In this document: piece by piece, positions 44,301 through 51,199 of the stretch
Position numbering within the stretch: position 1 is the stretch's first letter
Layout: each line of letters opens with the position of its first letter
Assembly (NCBI GenBank): GCA_022402565.1
Contig: JAKRSC010000021.1
Coordinates: forward strand, 63,595-127,594
Direction of reading: 5' to 3'
DNA length: 64,000 nucleotides
DNA from: Hydrotalea sp.
GTDB lineage: Bacteria > Bacteroidota > Bacteroidia > Chitinophagales > Chitinophagaceae
Program-made: the position numbers and the translations under genes
The notes under the pieces: model-generated
Told to the model about the DNA's origin: nothing
Database searches by the model: none
What the model saw: the letters and a program-made list of their open reading frames with translations, nothing else

Positions 44301-44803
44301 ACATCGTAATGAACACCTATGTATCCACTTTCATTTCTACCGATGTAAAATCCATTTATCCAAAACTGCGCATTGCGAAATACACCATCAAATTCAAGTG
44401 CAATTCTTCTACCAGAATCGCTGGCTGGGATAAAAATATTTTTGCGATACCAACCAATACTTGTTTCTGGGAATAAACCACCAACAGGTTTATATCCATG
44501 CGACATCACATCAAAATTATTTTTATACACAAAAGGTAACTCAACTGCCCAATCATGCGGCACATCTATTTTTCTCCAAGAGGTATCTACAAATAAAGGG
44601 TCAACAGGAGTTCCTTTTGAAGCGCCTGTTTTGGCAAAGCTATTAGCTATACTATAATTAAAATCTTTTTCAGCATTAGCGGCATGTCCAAAATGGAAAC
44701 GCCAGCCTTTGTTGATTTTAATCTTTTCTCTCTGTGCATATAACTGCAAATGAATTCCTATACTAAGTATTAAAAAAATGGAAAAAGTCAATGAATTTTT
44801 CAT
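41378..44803 (-). CDS. GH2 beta-galactosidase fused to GH53 endo-beta-1,4-galactanase
   Basis: 1141 residues from the ATG at 44803; a promoter-like box at 44809-44816 rules out the upstream in-frame start. The signal peptide ends in LYAQ. Domains in order: GH2 sugar-binding (about 25-215), GH2 Ig-like (about 215-325), GH2 catalytic barrel (about 325-620) with acid/base Glu436 in SIGNEEGW and nucleophile Glu511 in IIGTEMGS, DUF4982 and C5-type beta domains (about 625-820), and then a complete GH53 barrel (about 835-1135) with Glu978 in VQVGNE and Glu1080 in VVVEYS. The reading frame is continuous. It should cut beta-1,4-galactan internally and release galactose from the products in one exported protein. 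Confidence 0.9.
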   Translation of the reverse strand: MKNSLTFSIFLILSIGIHLQLYAQREKIKINKGWRFHFGHAANAEKDFNYSIANSFAKTGASKGTPVDPLFVDTSWRKIDVPHDWAVELPFVYKNNFDVMSHGYKPVGGLFPETSIGWYRKNIFIPASDSGRRIALEFDGVFRNAQFWINGFYIGRNESGYIGVHYDVTDFIRYDKDNIITVRVDATQYEGWFYEGAGIYRHVWLHKYNNAHIVTDGIFAHTLLANNKATITIETTVGNAHTIPANATVSAYLVQRSGERVAFAKDVLVRMGAIENVSVKQQIVISQPRLWSIEDPYLYRLIVEVKEGTRILDRKELKYGIRSVEVKTNGVFLNGKHVKLLGVNCHQDHAGVGAALPDYLHYYRISLLKRLGVNAYRASHHPPTPELLDACDSLGMLVMDETRLLNTGSEYMAQLERLVKRDRSRTSVFMWSIGNEEGWVQTNSHGKRMAQTMGAKLTQLDPTRTYTYAADLANVYKGINEVIPVRSFNYRQYAVADYHRDHPNQPIIGTEMGSTVTTRGVWKKDTIRGYVPDQDITAPWWASTAEEWWKLAAENDFWLGGFVWTGLDYRGEPTPYEWPNINSHFGIMDMAGFPKNIYYYYQSWWTNKDVLHISPHWNLAEARAEWPSKIGKPVDIWVNSNADEIELYLNGKSLGKKAMPRNGHLKWQVNYEPGTVKAVAYKQGRTFSKEISTTGVPTEVVVTPYKTTLVADGEDVAVINITAIDSEGRTVPTADNMIRFKLEGDAKIIGVGNGDPSSHEPDICEEGMWQRSLFNGHAQVLVQAGTTAGMIKFEASANGLWKGGTEIITVRPESVASINIDPTYSLKGAAALPRTTGNILGADISFLPELEAQGIRFSDQGVEKDAIQILKDHGFNYIRLRIFNDPARDSGYSPGKGFCNLENTLKMAKRVKDAGLHLLLDFHYSDYWADPGKQYKPAAWRGQSFTDLKKLLYNYTLEVMTALKQQGTLPDMVQVGNEINHGIVWPEGSISHPDSLAQLIMAGTAAVKAVAPETVMMLHVALGGQNHESVFFIDEMAKRGVHFDVIGQSYYPKWHGTLDDLRDNLHDLAQRYNRDIVVVEYSALKEDVNRIAFGVPNGRGKGTFIWEPLNTWDAFFERDGKSNKKLLIYDELSKKFIQPKQ

Positions 44804-44808
44804 GTTAC

Positions 44809-44816
44809 CAAATGTA
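44809..44816 (-). promoter_or_regulatory. Bacteroidota -7 box (TACATTTG) for the GH2-GH53 gene
   Basis: A minus-strand TACATTTG 5 bases before the ATG at 44803. It lies only 37 bases past the end of the upstream GH53 gene, so the two may also share a transcript. Confidence 0.4.
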
Positions 44817-44853
44817 TTTTCAGTGAAATGAAAGCTATGGTTCAAATTGAATA

Positions 44854-45948
44854 CTAATTTGCAAAAGCAGTTAATGCAGCAGTTGGTTTACCACTATTAT
44901 CAAATGCGCCCAGAGTATATCCTTGCCATTGTGCATAGCTCTGAGGTTCCCAATATAAAACACCAATTCCCTTATTATTTCGAATTGCCCTGGTTTTTGA
45001 AATAATGTCTGCAAGAAAAAGTTTGCATACATCGGGTTGATCCCAAGGCATACCTACTTCAACTACCATGACTTCCTTATTATATCGCTCTACTAAATCG
45101 GTCATATTAGATTGGCACTGGTTATTCCTTTGCTCCCAATTAGATGCAGTTGGATACAACGATAAACCAATCACATCAAATTTTGCACCATTACTTACAA
45201 GCCCACCAATATTCCATTGATACAAATTGTTATCAAATCCATTTGCTAAATGCACAATAACGCGAGCGTTAGGAAAAACTGATTTTACAGCATCATATCC
45301 AGCATTTACAAATTGCGCATAAGCTGCCATTCCTCCCTGCGATGCTCTTCCAGTTGGCCACAACATGCCATCATTGGTTTCATTGCCTACTTGTACCCAT
45401 TCTGGTTCAACACCTGAAGTTTTCAAAGCTTGAAGTACAGATTTTGTATGTGAATCAATAGCAGTTCTCAATGCCTCCAAACCAAACGTTGACCATGCTG
45501 AAGGTTTAGTTTGTTTCCCTGGATCTGCCCAGCTATCACTGTAATGAAAATTAATCATTACCCGCAAGTTGGCTTGTTTTGCCCTTAATGCTTTTGCAAC
45601 CACGTCTTGTGTATTATTCCAAGTTGGATTAGGATTCACCCATACCCTTAAGCGAATGGTATTCATTCCTAAAGATTTCATTAACGCAAAACAATCCGTC
45701 TCATCACCAGCATTATTATAGAATTTTCTCCCTTGCGATTCCATATGCGTAACCCAGCTAATATCTGCACCCTTAGCAAAAGTAGTAGCTGGCAAGTTTA
45801 TTGTTGGAGGAGTTGGTGTGGGCGAAGGAACTGGATTTTGTGCGCTTACAGGTTCATTTGATTTTCCGCATGCAAAGAGAAATATTGTAATGGCCAAGAA
45901 AAGTTTAATGCCTGAAAAAAAATTAGAAGTAACTAAATGCAAGCTCAT
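44854..45948 (-). CDS. GH53 arabinogalactan endo-beta-1,4-galactanase lipoprotein
   Basis: 364 residues. A lipoprotein signal ends in FLFAC (Cys27), followed by a Pro/Thr-rich linker (about 38-50) and the GH53 barrel. The acid/base is Glu190 in WVQVGNET and the nucleophile is Glu297 in VMVVEVG. It would cut beta-1,4-linked galactan or type I arabinogalactan at the cell surface or in the periplasm. Immediately downstream is the GH2-GH53 fusion, whose C-terminal barrel is related in sequence. No SusC/D pair belongs to this locus within the window, so uptake must use another receptor. Confidence 0.93.
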   Translation of the reverse strand: MSLHLVTSNFFSGIKLFLAITIFLFACGKSNEPVSAQNPVPSPTPTPPTINLPATTFAKGADISWVTHMESQGRKFYNNAGDETDCFALMKSLGMNTIRLRVWVNPNPTWNNTQDVVAKALRAKQANLRVMINFHYSDSWADPGKQTKPSAWSTFGLEALRTAIDSHTKSVLQALKTSGVEPEWVQVGNETNDGMLWPTGRASQGGMAAYAQFVNAGYDAVKSVFPNARVIVHLANGFDNNLYQWNIGGLVSNGAKFDVIGLSLYPTASNWEQRNNQCQSNMTDLVERYNKEVMVVEVGMPWDQPDVCKLFLADIISKTRAIRNNKGIGVLYWEPQSYAQWQGYTLGAFDNSGKPTAALTAFAN

Positions 45949-46039
45949 GTGTATGATTATCTAGATCTTTGAAGTTACACATTTCAATTGAGCTAACCTA
46001 TTTACATGAAACAATAAATGTAACCAAAGATTTTCTTGA

Positions 46040-46744
46040 CTACTGAGCAAATCTATATCCCATGCCTCTTACTGAATGAAAAAATGCCGGACTCTTTGAA
46101 TCTTGTTCAAAATATTTTCTAAAGTTTAAAATGAAATTATCAATCGTCCGAGTTGTTGGATAAACTTGATAACCCCACACAACCAATAAAATTTTTTCTC
46201 TTGTTACAACTTCACCCTTATTTTCAATCAAAAGCTTTAATAACATGGCCTCCCGTTTGGTGAGGTTAATTTGCTCTCCTCTAAAGTTAGTTGCTTGCAA
46301 CGATTTAAAATCGATACAGTTACCACCAAAAGAATACGTATCTCCTACCTGTTCTTTTGTTTGCAATCGCCTACTTTTTTCAATTAATTTTTCTACACGC
46401 AATAATAATTCTTCTAAATCGAAGGGCTTAGTCATGTAATCATCCGCCCCTTTTTTTAGTCCAAGTACCCTATCTGCACTAGTGTTTTTTGCACTAAGCA
46501 TAAGAATGGGCATTTCTAGATGATTTACACGAAGTGTTTCAGCTACACTAATACCATTCACCTCAGGTAACATAATATCTAAAATCAATAAATCAAAGTA
46601 CTCTTGCGTAACCAATTGCAATGCCTCTGCTCCATCAAAAGCCGAAACAACCGTATATCCTTCCATTTCAAGATTTAACTTGAGCGCTTCATGCAAATGC
46701 ACTTCATCTTCTACTAATAATATGGTTCCCTTGTTAGTACTCAT
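46040..46744 (-). CDS. OmpR-family response regulator
   Basis: 234 residues. The receiver domain has acidic residues Glu12-Asp13, the phosphorylated Asp56 in LLILDIMLP, and the lysine in LMLSAKNTS. The C-terminal winged helix is OmpR/PhoB type (NLTKREAMLLKLLIENKGEVVTRE, TRTIDNFILNFRKYFE). Its start overlaps the histidine kinase stop by 4 bases (ATGA), so the two form a cognate pair. The target genes are not evident; the neighbouring GH53 gene starts 91 bases beyond its stop. Confidence 0.95.
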   Translation of the reverse strand: MSTNKGTILLVEDEVHLHEALKLNLEMEGYTVVSAFDGAEALQLVTQEYFDLLILDIMLPEVNGISVAETLRVNHLEMPILMLSAKNTSADRVLGLKKGADDYMTKPFDLEELLLRVEKLIEKSRRLQTKEQVGDTYSFGGNCIDFKSLQATNFRGEQINLTKREAMLLKLLIENKGEVVTREKILLVVWGYQVYPTTRTIDNFILNFRKYFEQDSKSPAFFHSVRGMGYRFAQ

Positions 46745-47718
46745 GTTATTTCAAATCGAACTACAAAATTACTGCCTCCTGAGCTATGTTCTGTCACACG
46801 AATGTCTGCTCCGTGGTCTTCTGCAATTTTTTTACATAAATACAAGCCTAAGCCAGTGCCTTGGGTTGTTCTAATTCCTTCATCACCACCTCTATAGAAT
46901 TTAGCGAAGATGGCATCTCTTTCAGATGGAGCAATTCCCTTTCCTTCATCCCACACTTGTAAAAGAACATAATGATCCTGTTGATTCAATTCAATACCAA
47001 TTCTACCAGTTTTAGGGCTGTATTTAAGTGCATTGTCTACGAGATTATTCACTAACATTTCAATTAGTAAGGATTCGCCATTTATAAAAATTTCTTCTTC
47101 TACATTTCCGATAATTTGTCTTGCAGGGAATCGAGTTTGATACTGTTTGAGAATACCTCCAACCATTGCACTCAAATTGAACTCTTGAAGACTTATTGAA
47201 TACTGTCCTGCTTCAAGTTGAGCGGATAGTAAAATATTATTACATAAGCTATTCAACCTGTTAGCTTCTGATAAAGTATTTTGAATAAGTTTTTGTTGCT
47301 TTTCTTCATCGAGCTTTCGCTTCTGTAAAGTCTCTAAATTTAGTCGCGTAACAGCAATTGGAGTTTTTAATTCATGTGTTACAGCCATCATAAAGTTTTG
47401 CTGTTGTTTTGATAATCGAAGTTGTTTTCGAGTAGCTCTATATACAAATACTGCACCTAATAAAATAAAAATCATAAAAGTGACACCTTCACCTAAATAC
47501 TGAGCAGTCTTTCTTTTATTAGCTGCAAGTACTGCCTCCTTTTTTTGACTATACTTAGGATCAGATTCTGATAAACCAGCCAATCGAATTTCTGTAATTT
47601 GTGTATTCTGTCGCTCTAAAGCTACCAACCACCAAACCAATGCAGCAATACTATACAAGAGTACCAGCCAGTATACCAAGGTAATAACTGCTAAATTCCT
47701 AGCTGGCGACTTTTTCAT
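46741..47718 (-). CDS. Sensor histidine kinase
   Basis: 325 residues. Two membrane helices (about 11-33 and 76-94) bracket a periplasmic loop of only about 40 residues. The HisKA domain has His115 in AVTHELKTP, and the HATPase domain shows NLVDNALKYSP, DEGKGI and GTGLGLYLCKKI. The short loop suggests sensing within the membrane or through a partner. It overlaps gldH by 4 bases upstream and the response regulator by 4 bases downstream. Confidence 0.95.
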   Translation of the reverse strand: MKKSPARNLAVITLVYWLVLLYSIAALVWWLVALERQNTQITEIRLAGLSESDPKYSQKKEAVLAANKRKTAQYLGEGVTFMIFILLGAVFVYRATRKQLRLSKQQQNFMMAVTHELKTPIAVTRLNLETLQKRKLDEEKQQKLIQNTLSEANRLNSLCNNILLSAQLEAGQYSISLQEFNLSAMVGGILKQYQTRFPARQIIGNVEEEIFINGESLLIEMLVNNLVDNALKYSPKTGRIGIELNQQDHYVLLQVWDEGKGIAPSERDAIFAKFYRGGDEGIRTTQGTGLGLYLCKKIAEDHGADIRVTEHSSGGSNFVVRFEIT

Positions 47719-48170
47719 GGTTGTACTTTTTCAACACGAATTCCAGCCATCATTATATAACGAAGAGGATCTTCGCGCATCACTTGTTTTAATCGAAACT
47801 TATAAACGCCTTTTTTCAAATACAAAGGTTGCTCATTATAGCGGATGCGATGCTCAGCAATATCATCTACCCTATTGCCAAGCCAACGTAAATTGTCGGC
47901 TAGAATAAACTCACGCATCACTTGATAAGTTGAATCGGGCGTATTAAATTGAGTCTCAATCCAAATATTCTTATATGCGTAGGCATTTTCATGACGCAAC
48001 ACCAAAGAAATACGATAAGGATGTGTAGTGTCTGTTATTTCAAATTGAACAGATATTGTATCTCTACTGTCCCATTGATGATTTGAAAAAAAATGATGCT
48101 TTTCGTATACATCCAATGTGGTACATGAAGTCCATATAAATATTACTAATAATGCAAAACACCATTTCAT
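47715..48170 (-). CDS. gldH: Gliding motility lipoprotein GldH
   Basis: 151 residues from the ATG at 48170, directly after the yicC stop. The lipoprotein signal MKWCFALLVIFIWTSC has its lipidated cysteine at residue 16. The mature part follows GldH: VYEKHHFFSNHQWDSRDTISVQFEITDTT, LVLRHENAYAYKNIW, DDIAEHRIRY, and the C-terminal LKQVMREDPLRYIMMAGIRVEK. GldH is a required lipoprotein of the Flavobacterium gliding/type IX machinery. Its placement inside a yicC-kinase-regulator operon is notable. Confidence 0.85.
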   Translation of the reverse strand: MKWCFALLVIFIWTSCTTLDVYEKHHFFSNHQWDSRDTISVQFEITDTTHPYRISLVLRHENAYAYKNIWIETQFNTPDSTYQVMREFILADNLRWLGNRVDDIAEHRIRYNEQPLYLKKGVYKFRLKQVMREDPLRYIMMAGIRVEKVQP

Positions 48171-48171
48171 A

Positions 48172-49047
48172 CTACAACACATTTAAAACTTGTTCTTTTG
48201 CTTTTTCTAATTCGTCTTTCATTTTCACCACCCATTGCTGAATATCTGCATCGTAGGCTTTTGATCCGGTAGTATTAATTTCTCTACCAATTTCTTGAAG
48301 TAAAAAAGAAAGCTTTTTCCCTTTTGACATATCCATCTCTGCCAACAATTTTTTGAAATAAGTACAATGATTATTCAATCGTACTTGCTCTTCACTAATA
48401 TCCATTTTTTCGATATAGTATATGAGCTCTTGTTCAAGCCTATTTGCATCATAATTATCTTTTCCTACTGCATCCTCCAAAAGCTTTTTCAAGCCCTCCT
48501 TCATTTTTTCTCTTCTAATGGGTTCCAGTTGTTGGATTTCTTGCTGATACAGTTCAATGTTTTTAATTCTAAGTTCCAAGTCTTCTTCTAACGACTTGCC
48601 TTCTGCTTTTCTATGTTCTTGCAAATGACTGATTGCTGTTTCAACAATTTTTTGAAATTGAATCCAATCATCTTCCTGCAATACATCTGTACTATTCACA
48701 ACAACTTCGGGAAGTTTTAAAATAGCTGGTAAAAGGTGACTGGTATCTAGTTGAAGTTCTTTAGCCGTTGATTCAAGAACTTGATAATAACCCTTAAGCA
48801 ACTCCGTATTAATAGTAACTGGTTTATTTGAACCACTCTGACGAATATGAATATTACATTCTACGCTACCCCGCTCCAATTGTGAATTGATTAAGTTACG
48901 AATATCAATTTCATAGGGCTTAAGAATAGAAGGCACCATCATACGTAAGTCGAATTGCTTTCCATTTAAGGAACGAACTTCAACTACTACTTGTCTATCT
49001 CCTAAAGACGACTCAGCCCTTCCATAACCAGTCATTGAATACAACAT
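48172..49047 (-). CDS. yicC: YicC/YloC family endoribonuclease
   Basis: 291 residues. The N-terminus MLYSMTGYGRAE is diagnostic. VVVEVRSLNGKQFDLRM follows, and the C-terminal domain contains EEQVRLNNHCTYFKKLL and the closing EIGREINTTGSKAYDADIQ. YicC proteins are RNases involved in mRNA and small-RNA decay. It is the first gene of the yicC-gldH-kinase-regulator operon. Confidence 0.95.
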   Translation of the reverse strand: MLYSMTGYGRAESSLGDRQVVVEVRSLNGKQFDLRMMVPSILKPYEIDIRNLINSQLERGSVECNIHIRQSGSNKPVTINTELLKGYYQVLESTAKELQLDTSHLLPAILKLPEVVVNSTDVLQEDDWIQFQKIVETAISHLQEHRKAEGKSLEEDLELRIKNIELYQQEIQQLEPIRREKMKEGLKKLLEDAVGKDNYDANRLEQELIYYIEKMDISEEQVRLNNHCTYFKKLLAEMDMSKGKKLSFLLQEIGREINTTGSKAYDADIQQWVVKMKDELEKAKEQVLNVL

Positions 49048-49085
49048 ACTAATAGATTATTTGTAAAAGTACTTGAATTCAGGGC

Positions 49086-49116
49086 AAAAAAAACTCCGAA
49101 GTTGCCTTCGGAGTTT
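49086..49116 (-). terminator. Intrinsic terminator of the starch operon
   Basis: An 11-bp perfect stem (AAACTCCGAAG/CTTCGGAGTTT) with a 4-base loop, then a T run on the minus strand. It lies 19 bases after the stop of the last susE/F gene. Confidence 0.9.
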
Positions 49117-49135
49117 GATTAAACTTACGATTGAC

Positions 49136-50323
49136 TTACAATGCAGTCAAAGTATAACGATATGTAAAGAAGTTCACTGTAATTCTATAATTACCCGTAG
49201 TTGCAGGAGCCGGCATATCAGCACCTTCAGGAGCCATAGGACCACCTAAGCCAATATTTGGAGCACCTCCATTTACAGCACCAAATTTACGACTCCAGTC
49301 ACCATTGGTTGGTAAGAAAAGATACTTCTCACCAGCAGTTAAACGCAATGATGCAATCTGGAATTCAGCTGAATTCAAACGAGTGAACTGCTGAGCTGGA
49401 GTTGGAACTGGATTATTCCAGCCGCCTGGAGTAGCACCTCCAACAATAAATAAATTGGAAGGCAAACCGTGTTGCTCACTGAAAGGAGTTACACTAAATG
49501 TACCAGCTTGGAAATCCATACGTATGCGATACAAACCTGGAGTTGTAGTTGGGCTAGGGAAATTGTCACCACCGCCCACACCTGGCGCATAATAGGCAAA
49601 TGAACCACCATTAGCAATACCAGGAGCACTTCCATTGGTTAACGCATATTTCTGATCCCAACTTCCATTTATAGGAAGAAGCAAATAACTTCCACCTTTC
49701 AAATTAAATACACCACCCCATGTAGTTTCATCTATTCTTGCTAATTCCTGAGAAGGCGTAGGAACCGGATTATTCCATCCACCATCAGTAGCATCACCAA
49801 CTATGAATACACGTCCACTTGTTGGCAATGGAATACGAGGAGGAATACGATAAGGTGTTGCTGCAACACGAACAACGTTTGAAATTAAACGTTCGTTGTT
49901 GTTAGCATGTGAAGAAATCACTCTAATATCAATTGCTCTAGCCACATTAAAAGGCAAACCAAAAGATAGAAGCAAATTATTGAACTCTTTGTTCAACCAA
50001 CGCAAACTGTTCACACCAGTTACAGTAAATTCAACGGGATTGCGGAAGAAGTTTCCATTGATTGTATCAACTTGAACAACAAATTTTACAGTTGAAGGGT
50101 CAACTGAATATCTAGGACTTGTCCAGTTTAAAGTCAACACAGAGTTATTACTATCAGCAGGTGCTGGAGCAAATGTAGTTGACGTAATTGATAAAACCGG
50201 AGCATTGCCGTCTACAAAGTTGGGCAATACATTCCCACCTTCTATATTCTTTTCACAGGCGGTTAATAACATCATCATAGATGCTATTAAAAACAGCCCG
50301 AATTGTTGGATTTTTTTCATCAT
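49136..50323 (-). CDS. SusF/SusE-type starch-binding outer-membrane lipoprotein (two binding modules)
   Basis: 395 residues from the ATG at 50323, preceded by GGAA. The lipoprotein signal ends in LLTAC. The order is an N-terminal Ig-like SusE domain (about 35-155) and then two copies of a carbohydrate-binding module beginning FIVGDATDGGWNNPVPTP and FIVGGATPGGWNNPVPTP. SusE/SusF hold starch at the cell surface near the SusCD pore. It is the last gene of the operon; the preceding paralogue has only one such module, so this gene has gained or kept an extra copy. Confidence 0.88.
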   Translation of the reverse strand: MMKKIQQFGLFLIASMMMLLTACEKNIEGGNVLPNFVDGNAPVLSITSTTFAPAPADSNNSVLTLNWTSPRYSVDPSTVKFVVQVDTINGNFFRNPVEFTVTGVNSLRWLNKEFNNLLLSFGLPFNVARAIDIRVISSHANNNERLISNVVRVAATPYRIPPRIPLPTSGRVFIVGDATDGGWNNPVPTPSQELARIDETTWGGVFNLKGGSYLLLPINGSWDQKYALTNGSAPGIANGGSFAYYAPGVGGGDNFPSPTTTPGLYRIRMDFQAGTFSVTPFSEQHGLPSNLFIVGGATPGGWNNPVPTPAQQFTRLNSAEFQIASLRLTAGEKYLFLPTNGDWSRKFGAVNGGAPNIGLGGPMAPEGADMPAPATTGNYRITVNFFTYRYTLTAL

Positions 50324-50635
50324 TTCCAATTTTTAAATGATTAAAGTCTTACCACGGTAAACGTACCGGTTTGGAAATCAAAAGTCATTCTGTAATTCCC
50401 ACTTGTTGGCGGAGCTAAAAAGTCACCACCTTCCTGACGGAACTCACCACCAAAAGGATCGTTGCTATTGTTTCCACCAACTGTTCCATACTTTGCCCAT
50501 TGACCATTGGTTGGCAAAATCAGATAAGAACCACCACCAGTTAAGGCAAGGGTAATCTGATACAAGGTTGGTGAAACCTGAGTTAGCTGTTGCGACGGCA
50601 CAGGCACAGGATTATTCCAGCCGCCTGGAGTAGCA
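49410..50635. repeat. 27-bp identical repeat shared by the two SusE/F genes
   Basis: The 27 bases at 49410-49436 and at 50609-50635 are identical. Both encode the TPGGWNNP region of the binding module. The third module copy, near 49768-49798, is more diverged. This points to recent duplication or gene conversion between modules. Confidence 0.8.
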
Positions 50636-51186
50636 TTTCCAACTATAAACAACTGATTGGTTGTTGGAAGCGGAACCTTTGGAGGAGGAGCAAATGGAGT
50701 TGCTGTAAAATTGATTACATTAGAACGTAATCTAGCAGCAGCTGGATTATTATTCAAGTTCGATGTTACACGAGCTTGCATAGTATATGTACGACCAAAA
50801 GTAAGTCGCATATCATTTCCTAAAATTCCATTTAACTCACGCTCAGTAAATACGCGATCTAAATTTCCTTGTAGGGTAGTTTGAAAACGACGAGCACTGC
50901 TGAAATTGCCACCTAAGGTATCAAGTTCTAATGTGTACACTACATCAGCTGAACTAATACCAGTATTGAGTCTGTAATCAGGATTGGTCCATCTAAAACG
51001 AATGGCAACAGATTCTTCTGTAGCAGGCGTTAAACGAACTGCCGTGGTAGTAGCCGAAAGTATCGGAGCCGTACCACCTTCAAAAACTACTCTTGTGTCG
51101 TTTTTCTCACAACCAGTTAGGACCAAAACTACCAGGCCCAATAATCCGGATGCGAACGATTTGAAAGTTGGTTTCATAATACGCAT
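50341..51186 (-). CDS. SusE-type starch-binding outer-membrane lipoprotein
   Basis: 281 residues; an internal ATG at 51177 is an equally good start. The lipoprotein signal ends in LVLTGC. It has an N-terminal SusE Ig-like domain (about 35-175) followed by one carbohydrate-binding module starting LFIVGNATPGGWNNPVPVP. It lies 13 bases after susD and 17 bases before the two-module paralogue. It presumably binds starch or maltooligosaccharides at the surface. Confidence 0.88.
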   Translation of the reverse strand: MRIMKPTFKSFASGLLGLVVLVLTGCEKNDTRVVFEGGTAPILSATTTAVRLTPATEESVAIRFRWTNPDYRLNTGISSADVVYTLELDTLGGNFSSARRFQTTLQGNLDRVFTERELNGILGNDMRLTFGRTYTMQARVTSNLNNNPAAARLRSNVINFTATPFAPPPKVPLPTTNQLFIVGNATPGGWNNPVPVPSQQLTQVSPTLYQITLALTGGGSYLILPTNGQWAKYGTVGGNNSNDPFGGEFRQEGGDFLAPPTSGNYRMTFDFQTGTFTVVRL

Positions 51187-51199
51187 GTTTTATTTTGAA

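Noticed and set aside
41421-44657. Many open frames antisense to the GH2-GH53 gene
   Set aside because: All are shadows of one continuous coding frame that has intact catalytic motifs throughout.
44803-44845. Upstream start for the GH2-GH53 gene
   Set aside because: It would place 14 residues before the signal peptide and include a TACATTTG promoter box.
45949-45985. TGTGTAA half-site before the GH53 gene as a fourth operator of the starch regulator
   Set aside because: Only one half matches and there is no inverted partner, so it is likely to be chance.
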